Assembly (NCBI GenBank): GCA_022577435.1
Contig: JAKOON010000067.1
Location: forward strand, 118,501 to 182,500
Length of the DNA: 64,000 nucleotides
Direction: 5' to 3'
Source: Embiotoca jacksoni
Lineage: Eukaryota > Chordata > Actinopteri > Embiotocidae
Shown here one piece after another: positions 36,349 to 49,280 of the stretch (position 1 is the stretch's first letter; each line of letters opens with the position of its first letter). Below the pieces are notes generated by a model. It had not been told where the DNA came from, ran no database searches, and saw nothing but the letters and a program-made list of their open reading frames with translations. The position numbers and the translations under genes are program-made.

Positions 36349-36982
36349 ATGATAACCACAGTTGTGGAACTGATTATCTTTAACTGTGGGTTTCTCCTTT
36401 TTTAGCCAGCTCAGCCAGAGAAAGCCTGGGTATGTTGCACTCGCTTTGAGTACACGCCTCATGACGCACACCTGTGTTTATTAGTGTTTGGTAACCGCTG
36501 TTTCGAAAAGAGTTTGATTGAAATGTTGAAATGTTCTGCTTTATTTATTTCTCTATTTATTCTGTCCAGTCTTTTTTTTTTTTTGGGGGGGGGGGTTAAT
36601 ATAGGCTTTACGTGAAGCTTCTTTTCACAGCTTTTAACCCTATTGTACTTTACACACAAGTCTTATATTCGTAAATCTAAAATAAAATTATCATTAATTC
36701 AACGCCCAATAGAAAACTAAATCTGCTGATAATAATACTGTGAAATTTTACAAGTTGTTAGATTAATTAAATCTAATGTGATATAAACTGCAGTTGAGAC
36801 AGAAAGCAGCACAATCTGCTGTTCTGCTGAACACTTGGTTTTCATAGGGATGGATCTCCACCTAGTGGTGAACAGTAATCACTGCTGCTCAGTGGATTTA
36901 ATATTTGAATTTAATAATTTCTAATATTACATATACTTAGACATCAATAACCACACAGACCACACAGTATTCTTCACTTTTT
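36349..36982. other. Flank between satellite and nr1d 3' UTR, unit 3
   Basis: T then G run near 36572-36595, and a CTCF-like motif at 36857-36872. No exon is seen. Confidence 0.5.
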
Positions 36983-37743
36983 TTTATTCATACTATATCA
37001 TATTTATATTCTATTTTCATCAGATATTTATACATATATATATTTTTATATAGTTATTTACATATGGCCTTGATGCCAGTAAAAGAAACCGATATTTCAA
37101 CAAAATGACAAAAACAAGTGTCAAAATTCAGTGCTGTGCTGCAAACACAGTTTGATTTAAAAAAGAAAAAAAAGTAAAATCCAGAAAGTGGGAAAATGAC
37201 AAAAAGAAACACGTGTTGTGATTACATGTACATGATGCCGTGTCGCACTACTCGTGGGTTTTGTGTCACATCGTTTTTCTGCTCCAGATCTTGTGCAAAT
37301 GTAGTGTTTTGCTTTTTGTAAATGGCGTCATCGACTCCCCCCGGAAATCACCATGCGGGCGGTTCCCGTGCACATGAACACGTAAACAAAATGCAAATTA
37401 AACATACGACGCTCTATATATATATATACATATACATATGTATATATGTATATATATATACATACACACACCGAGACGAGGAGCAGATGCTTTCCGAGGC
37501 GAGGGGAGAAGATCCGAGTAATATTTGTCCACTTTAAGTACAGCCATGCATTAGCAGCGTCATCGTCACACGTTCTTCGATACGTTTTTTTCTGATAGCT
37601 TGCCTTCCTCGTCACACACGTAGCAGTCTTTAAGTATTGGACCACGCACACATGTATGTAAAGTACAGTACATATCGTCTCTCACATTCACCCGCTCGTC
37701 ACAGAATACATTTTGGAATTAAATGGCTTTTTTGGAGGAAAAG

Positions 37744-37777
<34 letters not shown>

Positions 37778-38078
37778 TTCTAATCCAAATCTTCCCGACT
37801 AATCAGATTCTACTTTGTCATAAGGTCGTAAAGCCAGTTAAGTACTCGTCTTTCTCTGGAGAATAGAAAGTAAAAAAACAACAACAAAAACCTCTGACAC
37901 ACGTGTACTGCCGTGTGTTTGTGTGCAACAAGCGTAAGCGGTCTCTTCTATAAATACAGTACGTCTTATATCTCGCTCTTTCTTCTGACCCCACGTGGCC
38001 TACTTAACAAAAATAGAATAAAAAATAACTTTTCATACAATCTAGAAACAAAACTGTGTTGGTTGAACACGAGGGGTG
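36983..38078 (-). other. nr1d2: nr1d fragment C 3' UTR
   Basis: Almost the same as fragment B's UTR: minus-strand AATAAA at 36983-36988, a TA-rich array near 37413-37470, and (CAA)n at 37745-37776. Confidence 0.6.
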
Positions 38079-38282
38079 AGGAGGAGGAGGAGGAGGAGGA
38101 GGAAGGGGACGGCGAGGCGCTGGCGTCGCCGGTCATGGCCTCCATGGGCAGCAGGGGGCTCTGGTGGCCGTGCAGCATGCTGTGCAGCTGGCTGTTGTTG
38201 CTCATCATGTTGTTCATGGCGTTCTGCATCTCCAGCAGCATCCTCTGCTTCTCTCTCTTTGAGATGCGACCAAACCTGACGG
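38079..38282 (-). pseudogene. nr1d2: nr1d fragment C: hinge start fused to 3' UTR at a GAG repeat
   Basis: Same deletion endpoints and the same RISKREK change as fragment B, so the two derive from one deletion event followed by duplication. The frame runs into UTR sequence and stops at 37966. Non-functional. Confidence 0.8.
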
Positions 38283-38508
38283 CTGACAGAGAGAAAAAAT
38301 AAAGACAGATGTTAGTTTGACGAATTAAGGAGCACGAAAAGAATCAACAGGTTGTTGTACTGTGGACCGACAGATGGGGAAAAATGAACGTGACTAACAT
38401 GATCTACTCTGTCTTCTGAAACTAAATGTGTGTTTGGAAACATCACCATCTTCACACAATCAATGCTATGGTTCTTCTGACACTAACTTTACTTTTCTGT
38501 CACTGTAG

Positions 38509-39623
38509 CTGCAAATCCTTCGGGCATGAAAACATATACTCTAATTACCAATGGAGTGACATGGGAGGATGCCCAGACGTACTGCAGAACACACCACACA
38601 GAGCTGGCTATGATTGAAAATGATGAAGAAAACACACAGGTGATGTCAGTTAACTCTATACATGAAGTGTGGATTGGTTTGTACCGGGTACCGTGGAGGT
38701 GGTCGGACAAGACCAACAGCTCCTTCAGAAACTGGATTAGTGGACAGCCAAATAATTACGGAAACCAGCACTGTGTAACTGAGAATTCAGACCATGGTTG
38801 GCTTGAAGAGAACTGTAACAAGGAACACTCCTTCTGGTGCTATAAAGATGAAAAGAAATACAAACCTTATAGATACATTTCTCTCATTTTCTTTTGCAAT
38901 ACAATAATGACTCTTTCCTTGGTTTGTGGTCACGTGTTTGACCGTCCAGATCTAAGAGTAAAGACTACCATGTTGAGGATGAAGATTCACTCTTCTGCTG
39001 ACCTTTCAGATCCAGCTACTAAAGCTCAGATCCTAAAGCAGGTAAAGGTCATTACAATATTCTCTGGTTCCACAGGCCTCAGACTTCACGTTTACACCTC
39101 AGGTATCAGAGCGACAAGGGTTCGATTTCAGACGTCAGACAAGAGTCTTTAAGTTTCAAGTGTCAGATTACCGAATCGGGCTTCAGGCTTCTGACCAAAA
39201 GTATCAGATCTGAGATGTCAGAGCTGAAGAATCAGATTGAAGTTACTGAGGGCAGGTATCACGTGACCTCAGACAAATGTGTACTACATTAACATTAAAC
39301 AAAATGATCAAAAAGAGCCTTGACTATTTACTCTGGTAACTCCCAGTCCTCAAGTGAATCTGTGCTCCATCAGCAAAAATAACATCAAATTAATAACATT
39401 TTAATTGTACGTTATGTTCCATTAACACTAATTATTTTATGCTTCAAGAAGTTAGATTCCCCAAAACACTACTGTCACTTTTATTCCTTCTCAGCTCAGT
39501 GCAGTGCTAACCAACAAGGGTTTACTGAACGACTTCAAACTGAGGTGGACGTTTCAACCCCAAACAGAAAACAAGGAGCAGACCGAGATGAAGCCAATGG
39601 ATGAAGACATCTCTTGTAACTGA
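38509..39623 (+). pseudogene. Lectin locus 7: 5'-truncated, read-through form with a new ATG
   Basis: CRD B 38509-38847, tail exon 1 38950-39041, tail exon 2 39495-39623. It has the same donor loss (AT) and open 102-bp former intron as locus 3. Here the codon before KTYTLITN is ATG (38526) instead of CAG, so a 208-codon frame starts with Met right at the domain and runs through the hydrophobic stretch to 39152. CRD B has QPN and WLE. No signal peptide precedes it. Confidence 0.75.
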
Positions 39624-40599
39624 TAATATTTACAAGCTAAAAAGGTGTAATACATGAAATTATTAGTAATGTAGCTGGAAGTCTTTTATATTCAAATCAT
39701 CATCTTGATATCGTCATTTTTGACGTCGGTAGAAGACTTTGTTAACCAAATGAGTTTGTTTTGTAAAACAAAACACGTTGTCATCTTCACTTGCTCCCTG
39801 TTTTTACTAAATCTCGTAGTGCCTGACGTGTGTTAGGATCATTATTTTCTTATTATCAGAGTGAAGTAATGGGGTATACTAAACTGTATTTAATTCTGGT
39901 ATTTATTTATAGTTTATTACACGTGACATTGAGTTACTAGCACACTGGCTGTGGTCTGAATTCTCAGCTGCACAATGCTGCTGTTAGAAGCTTTCTGTGA
40001 ATACATATTTTTGATCGTTACCTTTAAAATGTTTCAACTGTCTTTTCAGGACACCTTTAGACATCTTTGTACAAAAGGTTTTGGGCCAATTAGTTGGGCC
40101 CTATTTTAATCTCCTTTTGCGCAACACAGGTGCGCACAAGATGCAAGAAGGTGTGGCAGACTTGTTAAGTTTTTTGATGAACACAAATACAGGTGCTACT
40201 CTGCTACATTTTGTTGGAAGTGCAAACCTCTAACATCATTTGACATGATGTAGAATTGCATCATTTTCCTGTAATGTTAGCTGATGTACATTTGATGTTA
40301 TATTGAGCTCGTTTGCAGAGTGGAGTTCAAAGGAAAATACACAGATGACGGCTGCACGAGTGATCTTTTTTTTATTTTTTTTAACCTGTATCCAGGAATT
40401 ATAATGTATGTAGCTCAGGATTTAATGTTTGTTGGTAATGGTAAACATGGACGGGAAACATGTCATCTTACCATTATCAGATTGTCAATTTGAATATTCA
40501 AATATAGTCATGCAAAAATGCTGCAGTGTCAAGCTGGAACCTTTTGAGATCAGCAGAATTTTTATGTTGAAAAGAGCGACTCCAGCTTTGGCTGATTTG

Positions 40600-40780
40600 A
40601 AAGAAAGGGAGGTACAATATCATTTTAAAACTGGGATAGTCGCTCATATTTTCAGAAAATCTCTCCAAGGAGACATCTGCTGTGTTCCAAATCGCATTAC
40701 AGATAGTCACTTAAGTAATTTGAGTGCATAAGTGTGTTCATATTGTCAAGTATAAAAAGATTTGCAGTAAACGATGAGCA
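40600..40780. repeat. Dispersed ~185-bp repeat
   Basis: Counterpart of 15700-15880. Confidence 0.55.
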
Positions 40781-40941
40781 AACCCCGAACATAATTTTAC
40801 ATAGTTTAGAATTGCATCATTTTCATGTCATGTTAGCTGATGTACATTTAATGTTATATTGAGCTCGTTTGCCGAGTGGAGTTCAAATGAAAATACACAG
40901 ATCTTTTTCAGGTGTATCACTGACAAGAAATGATTTTGTAT

Positions 40942-41567
40942 GTAGCTCGGGAAACTGGGCAGCCTGGAAAAGGTGGTGGAGAGGAGGATACTGAAGAAAT
41001 TATTATCCATATTGAATAATCTGGACCAGCCTCTTCACCACCTGCTGCAGGGACAGCGGAGCACTTTCTCCAATAAACTCCTTCAGCTCCGATGTCACAA
41101 GGACAGATACAGGAGATCATTCCTGATACAGGAGATCATTCCTGATACAGGAGATCATTCCTGATACAGGACATCATTCCTGATACAGGAGATCATTCCT
41201 GATACAGGAGATCATTCCTGATACAGGACATCATTCCTGATACAGGAGATCATTCCTGATACAGGAGATCATTCCTGATACAGGAGATCATTCCTGCCCA
41301 CTGCAATAAGACTGTACAATAACTCACCTCTGGCCAAATCAATCTCACAACAATAATGCCGTTGGTTGTTTGTTTTCTTCTTTGTTGTTTGTTTAGATCC
41401 TTGCACTATTGTTTAGTTAGTTTTAATTTCATTTAATTATTCTATGTTATTGTATATATTGTGCATTTTTTATACTTTATATTTTTACTCTGTTGTTTTA
41501 TTGCTTTCCTGTACCTATCATGCTGCTGTAGCGAAAACATTTATCCTTGTGTGATTAATAAAGTAAC
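40942..41567 (+). mobile_element. Retroelement-like 3' fragment, unit 4
   Basis: Counterpart of 16042-16667. The frame from 40973 reads VERRILKKLLSILNNLDQP and is open into the minisatellite. Confidence 0.5.
41106..41295. repeat. 19-bp minisatellite, 10 repeats, unit 4
   Basis: Same unit as 16206-16395, but the C variants are at repeats 4 and 7 (map GGGCGGCGGG). Confidence 0.95.
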
Positions 41568-42338
41568 TATTTCATGTTTGTTGGTGATGGTAAACATTGG
41601 AGAAAAAAAATCTCTTCTCACCTTTATCAAATTAGCTATTTGGATATTCAAATATAGTCATGCAAAAATGCTGCAGTGTCAAGCTGGAAACTTTTGAGAT
41701 CAGCAGACAGTTTGCGTCGACACGACTGACTGCAACTTCGCCTGATTTGCCACTGCTATCAGTTAAAATGACAAACTTTATACATGTAAGTATATCTTCT
41801 ATTAGCATTGGTTTAACTGTTATCTTCTTGCTTTTAAAATCATCATTATTGTTATTATTTCTGTTAGTCATAGAAATGCAGTCATAATTTTTGCACTAAT
41901 AGTAGTAGCAGCAGCAATGGAACTGACCTGTTTTACCTACTGTTACAATAAATATACCATCATTTATATTATCAAGCAATTACATCCAAAGTTCAATATA
42001 TTTCATTCATATTAATTTACCAAATCTCAAATTTTCATCGACATTTATTTTAGTTTGAAGTTGTGTAATTCAACCTTTTGGCAAACCTCCAGTTTTCTGG
42101 CGTGAACATTCAATCTCATAAAGGAATTTTGAAACTTGAATTTCAATAACTACAAAAAACAACTACTTTAATTTCAAACTCATATAAACTCAGAAACTTC
42201 ATGAATACTAGAAAAAGTTTACAACCATGATCAAGTGAATTCAAAATGTAGTCTTGCATGTATGTATTAGTTTTAAGGTGGATTTTGATTGAATGGCTGC
42301 TGTCCAGGTAAATGTGTTGTTCTGTTGTGCTTTCTTTT

Positions 42339-42383
42339 AGTTTTCAGTGACGTCATCAGTGCATTTGACTTTTGTCTTCTTGG
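42339..42383 (+). pseudogene. Signal-peptide exon without ATG, locus 8
   Basis: Same loss of the ATG segment as at 17440-17484; the donor gtaag is kept. Confidence 0.7.
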
Positions 42384-42995
42384 GTAAGAGTCAAAGTTCC
42401 TTCACAAAACTTTATGGTGATGGTTGTTGGTTTGTAGAAATCATATAGTTCAGAGTCTTCTATTGAATTATAGAGCTGAGAAAGACCGGCCCGGAGGAGA
42501 AAGTTAATTTACAGAAGTGCAGTGAACTCAACCAAAGTCTAACCATTAACCTCATTCATAATTTAGTGCTGATTTAAAACCTTGGGAGCATTAATTATAG
42601 ATACAAAGCATATGCGTACAGAAACCCTTAACCAGCTCACATTTAAAAGCGTCTTCAGTTTAGAAAAACATTTTGTCATCACATCCATACCAGACTCATA
42701 GAGATATGTGTGAAAGTTGTCTGTGAACATATTCTCACTTGAAGTTTTGTTTATTCAAATGACCACAAACTACTACATGTTACGTTTGGTTATGGCTTTG
42801 GAGGTCTGTTAGCAGTTCACAGTGGGAAATTGGTGGCAGTCTAGTATATATACAGACGATCGTAAAGTCTTTTTATCATGTTAATCCAGCCATGGTCTAA
42901 GGACAAAAATATGGTGTTTTAGAACAACTTTGTAATACATGATTAAAAAACCATGTACAGCCACACTGGAACAGTTAAGGAAAGGTTCCCATCAT

Positions 42996-43183
42996 GAAGA
43001 AAGGGAGGAGTAATATCATTTAAAAAATTGTATAGCGGCTAATATTTTCAGAGCATCTCTCCAAGGAGACATCTGCTGTTTTCCAAATCACATTACAGGT
43101 AGTCACTTCAGTATTTTGAATGCATAAGTGTGTTCAAACGTTCAGATATATAAAACATACAGTAAACGATGAGTATCCTGATG
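42996..43183. repeat. Dispersed ~185-bp repeat in intron 1 of locus 8
   Basis: Counterpart of 18098-18286. Confidence 0.55.
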
Positions 43184-44122
43184 GTGTACTTGAACGGTCC
43201 AGAAATATATAGTGTGAGGTGAGATGACGCATCCGTCTCACCTCTTTAAAAACTAACATTGTAGCTGCTACTACTTGTAGCTGTAGCTGTTGTGGAAAAC
43301 CACAAAAAGGGCTGATTTTCACCACAATGCTGCTGTTGGTCAGAAACAATGTTTACTATATTTCCATTTAGTAGCGGCGGTGCACAGCTGTTAAAATAGG
43401 ACCGCCGCTGCTGCAAAGGTCTTTTTTTGAGGATTTTGAGGAGAGGAGGTGATTTCTCCGTCTGGTCTCTTTAAGAACTAACATCATATTATTTTGCACA
43501 ACGGACGTTTCACAAAAAGATGAATATGTATCTAAACTTTGCACTGAGCTGAAAATGAGAGCAAAACAATTCTATCAACGAGTGATCACGTTTTCAGGAT
43601 TCTTAAACACCGAAGCGAAAACTGTCGTGGAGCTTCTCGTGAGTGGCACATAGTAAAATTACAGCAAATACACTCATCTGGAAGGAGAACGAGGAGACAC
43701 AACCTCCGTATATGTAATAAATCAGCAATTTTAAACTTTCCAAATAAAACAAAACAGCCACCCTCGGAGCTGAATAGATAAAACTCGTCTGTATGTACAG
43801 CTGGCTGTGAGGCGAGTGTACAGACCGTCTACAAAGTGCAACACTGAAGACAAGCAAAAAAAGTGATTTGTTAAAAAAATATTTAATTTATTAAAATATA
43901 TATTTTAAAGAGTGTACTCATTGGAGACCATGACTTAGAACACAGCAAATGATAGTGTTGCACGGGGTTGTGTACTTGGAAATACCTCAAACAGTAAAGT
44001 AATAGATCATGAACTTATTAGTATTATTAAATGAACAGGATTTAAAAATGATTCAGACGAACCATTCAGAATACAAAATCAATGTTTCACAGTTAAATAT
44101 GCTCTCTATCATCAACCTCCAG

Positions 44123-46400
44123 GATTTGGCTTCACTTCATGCTCTCCTGACAACTTTCGTGAATACCACCATGTCAACTCAAAAATGAACTGGAACGATG
44201 CACAGCATTACTGCAGAGTGAAACACACCGACCTGGCGACCTTTGAAAGTATGGATGACATTAACAGGCTAAACAGGCCTAGTGGTGAGACCGGATCTGC
44301 ATGGATCGGACTGACTGATGACCCAAAATCCTGGAGTGGAGTTATGGGCAATGATGCAAACTCCTGGAGATGGTCGGGGACTGGTAAAACAAGTACAACT
44401 AGTTACCACAAGTGGAATCCAGGGGAACCAGATAATTATCATGGAAATGAAGCCTGTGTCAAAATGTTGAAAGTTGGAACATGGAGTGATATTAATTGCA
44501 AGACAACAATGTATTTTGTTTGTTACCAAGGTAAGAAACATTTTGCGTTTATATTGTGTTTTATGAAACTGCTCTCTGTTGCTGAAAGTTTTGAGACTGT
44601 TTGGATCTGGTCAAAGTGAGTGGTATATAGCACCTTCAATGATATCACAGTGTAATGACACATTATACTTAAATTCAACATGACTACAGTAAGGTGAGAT
44701 GTTGTTTACAGATGATTGTAGCCACCAACTAAACATCTAGTTGATTATTGCTGATTCTATAAAGACAAGAAGTAAAAGAAAGTCCTCTTTGTTTACTTTT
44801 TATGGCTGCACACTGGTGATCAGGCTGTCTGTACTTAAGTACATCTGTACGTTCTATTAATGTGAAAACATTATTTCATAACCACTCATCTCCAGATAAC
44901 CCAAATGTATGTTTTCAAACACCAACAACTTCACACAACTACGGCTATGATTCATCTCACACTAGCTTTACTTTTCTTCTGTTGCAGCTGTAAATTCTTC
45001 GGGACAGAAAACATATACTCTAATTACCAATGCAGTGACATGGGAGGATGCCCAGATGTACTGCAGAACACACCACACAGACCTGGCTATGATTGAAAAT
45101 GATCAGGAAAACAAACAGGTGATGTCAGTTAACTCTATACATGAAGTGTGGATTGGTTTGTACCGGGTACCGTGGAGGTGGTCCGACAAGACCAACAGCT
45201 CCTTCAGAAACTGGATTAGTGGACAGCCAAATAATTACGGTAACCAGCACTGTGTAACTGAGAATTCAGACCATGGATGGCATGATAACAAGTGTAACGA
45301 GGAATACTCCTTCTGGTGCTATAAAGGTGAAAAGAAATATAAACCTTGTAAATACATTTCTCTCATTTTTTTTTTTTTAATGCAATAATGACTCTATCCT
45401 TGGTTTGTGATCATGTGTTTGTTTGACTGTCCAGATGTAAGAGTGAAGAAGACAATGGTGAGGATGAAGATGCACTCTACTGCTGATCTTTCAGATCCAT
45501 TTATTCAGGCTCAGATCCTACAGAAGGTAAATCTCACTCCCATATTCTCTGGTTCTCTCATGCAAAATCACAGAAACAATTCTGGACCATCCTCCAGACT
45601 TCCACATCAGATGATAGGATTCAGTGTGAAGGTTTCAGGCGTCATGTTTACACTTCATACTGTAGTCATCAAGTTTCAGATATCGGACTTCAATATCAGA
45701 CATCAGACTTCTGTTCTACTCTTCTGCTCCTCGTTTTGGTGCTCAATAATAGACAAATAAGAATAGTAATAATTTCCTCCTATTAGGAATTTGATTGAAA
45801 TGTTGTCATAACCAGGGTATGAATTATTGAGTTTTGGTCACAAGGGTGTTTTATGAGGTCACAGTTACCTTCGCTCATGAGTATAAGTCAGTGAGGTGAC
45901 TGTGGCCTTGACCTTTGACCCCCAAAATCGTATCAGTCCATCCTAGAGTCTAAATGAATGTTTGTGCCAACCTTGAAAAAAGCCCTTTAAGGATTCCTGA
46001 AATATTACATTCACAAGAATGAGGAAGACGTGAAGTTACAGTGATCCTGAGCTTTGATGCCAAGTGAGTAATTGTGTTATATTTGAAAAAGTTCAATTCA
46101 GCCGTTTCTGAGATATCCTTTTAATGATAATGGTTCGAATTGGGTTTACAGCAAAAAATAAAAGGACATAAACAATGTATTAATTGTACATTATGTTACA
46201 TTACTCCTTTAATTAGTTTCTGCTTCATGAAGTTAGTGTTCACTTGTGTCATTTTTATTCCCTCTCAGCTCAGTGAATTGATAACCAACAAGACTCTACT
46301 GAATGACTTCAAACTGAGGTGGAATATTCAACCCAAAAAAGAAAACAAGGAGCAGACAATGATGAAACCAATGGATGAAGACATCCCATGTGATGGGTAA
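44123..46400 (+). CDS. Lectin locus 8: two-domain C-type lectin with converted CRD B, start codon not found
   Basis: Exons: CRD A 44123-44530, CRD B 44988-45326, tail exon 1 45435-45526, tail exon 2 46269-46400 (TAA). CRD A has EPD with WSD. CRD B is 339 bp like the truncated loci 3, 5, 7 and 9 (others are 342) and carries their VNSIHEVW and NYGNQHC signature inside flanks typical of full genes, which points to gene conversion. Its triplet is QPN with WHD. Splice sites are intact. The signal exon at 42339-42383 lacks ATG. Poly(A) signals lie at 46510 and 46518. Confidence 0.7.
45838..46138. repeat. Interspersed repeat with DR1 motif, locus 8
   Basis: Counterpart of 9440-9730; TGACCTTTGACCC at 45909-45921. 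Confidence 0.5.
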
Positions 46401-46509
46401 TATTTACAAGCTTTGAACGTAGAATACATGAAACTATAATTAATGTAGCTAGATGACTTTGATATTCAAATCATCGTCTTGATAGCGTCGTTCTCCTTGA
46501 CAGATTATA

Positions 46510-46523
46510 AATAAATGAATAAA
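46510..46523 (+). promoter_or_regulatory. Proximal poly(A) signals, locus 8
   Basis: AATAAA at 46510-46515 and 46518-46523. A distal AATAAA lies at 47463-47468. Confidence 0.55.
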
Positions 46524-46729
46524 GAAACGCTGAATTTGATCGAAGATATTTGGCCGGCCGTCAATATACCTGGGTGACCCGTTGAAAAAAGTCTATATAC
46601 GAGATACACTGCATGTTGTTTCAACCTTCCACAATCTACTCAGAACTGGGTCGCGGGCTACTGGTAGTTCACAAGGTACAGGTTGGAGACCTCTGACTTT
46701 AACAGTACTGTCACTTTTATTTCCTCCAG

Positions 46730-46860
46730 CTAGGTGCAGTGATAACCAACAAGACTACTGAATGACTTCAAACTGAGGTGGAAGATTCAACCCAAAAAAG
46801 AAAACAAGGGGAAGAGAATGATGAAGCCAATGGATGAAGACATCCTGGGTGATGGGTATA
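46730..46860 (+). pseudogene. Alternative tail exon 2 of locus 8, frameshifted
   Basis: Shares the 2-bp deletion seen at 34521, so the distal exon is broken here too. Confidence 0.75.
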
Positions 46861-47918
46861 ATTTACAAGCTATAAAGGTAGAATACATGGAACTATGATT
46901 AATGTAGATAGATGCTTTGGATATCCAATTCCAGTAAATAATACTGTAAAACAAAACATGTTGTCATCTTAACTTATCTTAACCTCAATTGCTGACTTGA
47001 CTCAGATATGATATAATCTGGGTACCAACTTGGCTTTTCCCATTTGGCAAGAAGCTGTTTCTCTATAAAATGCTTTAAAATGTGCTTAAAAAAAACTTTT
47101 AACTGCTGTTTTGTAACTGTAACATACACATCACATGCACATATGAACATACACTCTCATCCATCATCAAACTCACGTTTTTGTTTTGCTTTTCTATTAA
47201 TATTATTGTTTTTGATGTTGTTGTCATGAACATTTTGTTTTTATTTGATTTTCATTAGTTTTATGTAGTCATAATATTTCTGTACTGTATATCCTTTGTG
47301 TTTTCTGTAACTTTGTGAACTTTAAAAATTACCTGGGTGGAGGCTTTCAAGAGGCTCATTTACTTTTTTGCCTTTCTCTGCTCTGTATGGTATCTTTTTT
47401 TCATCTTTGTAATATTTGTCTTTTCAAAATTGTGCAAAATGAATCTTGCTCTGGAAAAAATGAATAAAGCGAACTGGATGATATGACACTCTTGTGAATA
47501 ATTACATGAAGTATCTTGCACATTTGATCAGTAACTGAACTTCAGACAGAGATGTCGTGTTTTGCTGCCCTCTCTGGTGGAACGACCTTTGCCAAACTCA
47601 TTTTTATGAAGACATACTATATTATGACCTTTTTTTGGTGACATAGTATTGTATGACATTTTTAGAACATTTTTGACAACCTACTATAGATGACATTTTT
47701 TGGACATTTTGGACGGCATTTGTAAGACATTTTTTTTAAAGCAACACTAAAGTATGACATTTTTTTGACGACATACTAAAGAATGACATTTTTTGGACAT
47801 CTCTGAAGACATACTGTCGTATGACATTTTGTGGGGGTGTCTTTTTTTAGACTTTCTTGATGACATTCTATAGCATGACTTTATCAATTTTTCAACGACA
47901 TTTTTTGGACATTTCCGG

Positions 47919-48055
47919 CAATATATAGATAGATATACTTTATTGATCACACAAGCCCATTTTTAAAAAAATATTTGTTCTCTTCCCATCAGGGGATTGA
48001 ACTTCAGTCTCCTTTTTGGCAGGCGGGGACGCTCAACCCTGTACTACAATGAGCC
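47919..48055 (-). mobile_element. SINE-like element a, unit 4
   Basis: Counterpart of 10938-11073. Confidence 0.6.
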
Positions 48056-48236
48056 TTTTGTAAAATATCAAACACCATTACATTTTACTGACATTCTGGA
48101 CCACATACTATAGTGACATTTCTTTGACTTTTATTGACGACATACATAAATGTATAACATTTTGTGGACATTTTGGACGACATACTATGGCATGACTCTT
48201 ATCAAATTTTCTACTAAACGTTTTTGACATTTCCGA

Positions 48237-48365
48237 CAATATATAGATCGATATACTTTGCTGATCACACAAACATTTTGTGTTAAAGATTTGTTCTCTT
48301 CCCATCAGGGGTTTGACCTTAGGACCCCTGTGTGGCAGGCGGGAACACAATGAACTTCTTCAGCC
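48237..48365 (-). mobile_element. SINE-like element b, unit 4
   Basis: Counterpart of 11255-11383. Confidence 0.55.
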
Positions 48366-48567
48366 AAGTCATATACCAAAAGTCCAGACCAAATACCATA
48401 GGACAATATTTTTTTTGACACTTTGAAAGACATACTACTATGACAAATTGCTTTACTTTTTTGACTACACACTATGACATTTGTTTGACTTTTTTTTTTG
48501 ACATACTATCAAATGTATTTTGGGGGGGGGTAAATTTTGGATGACGTACTACAGTATGACATTTTGA

Positions 48568-49195
48568 TGATAACCACAGTTGTGGAACTGATTTTCTTTA
48601 ACTGTGGGTTTCTCCTTTTTTAGCCAGCTCAGCCAGAGAAAGCCTGGGTATGTTGCACTCGCTTTGAGTACACGCCTCATGACGCACACCTGTGTTTATT
48701 AGTGTTTGGTAACAGCTGTTTCGAAAAGAGTTTGATTGAAATGTTGAAATGTTCTGCTTTATTTATTTCTCTATTTATTCTGTCCAGTCTTTTTTTTGGG
48801 GGGGGGGGGTTAATATAGGCTTTACGTGAAGATTCTTTTCACAGCTTTTAACCCTATTGTACTTTACACACAAGTCTTATATTCGTAAATCTAAAATAAA
48901 ATTATCATTAATTCAACGCCCAATAGAAAACTAAATCTGCTGATAATAATACTGTGAAATTTTACAAGTTTTTAGATTAATTAAATCTAATGTGATATAA
49001 ACTGCAGTTGAGACAGAAATCAGTACAATCAGCTGCTCTGCTGAACACTTGGTTTTCATAGGGATGGATCTCCACCTAGTGGTGAACAGTAATCACTGCT
49101 GTTCAGAGGATTTAATATTTGAATTTAATCATTTATAATATTAAATATACTTAGACATCAATAACCACACAGACCACACAGTATTCTTCACTTTT
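48568..49195. other. Flank between satellite and nr1d 3' UTR, unit 4
   Basis: T then G run near 48790-48809, and a CTCF-like motif at 49070-49085. No exon is seen. Confidence 0.5.
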
Positions 49196-49244
49196 TTTCA
49201 TTCATACTATATCATATTTATATTCTATTTTCATCAGATATTTA

Positions 49245-49280
<36 letters not shown>

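Larger units (their letters stand above)
25756..38425. repeat. Tandem unit 3 (type II)
   Basis: Same gene order as unit 2, but the intergenic block is the type II form shared with 2100-7700: it has a decayed tail exon at 27684 and an intact signal-peptide exon at 30255, and no 19-bp minisatellite. It ends with nr1d fragment C. Confidence 0.85.
39624..42338. other. Type I intergenic block, unit 4
   Basis: Matches 14724-17439; no gene is seen. Confidence 0.6.
47611..48567. repeat. Degenerate palindromic tandem repeat block, unit 4
   Basis: Same family as 10760-11585. Confidence 0.8.

Noticed and set aside
47044..47229. Small frame in the 3' flank of locus 8
   Set aside because: Low-complexity T-rich sequence with no conserved frame in the matching flanks.
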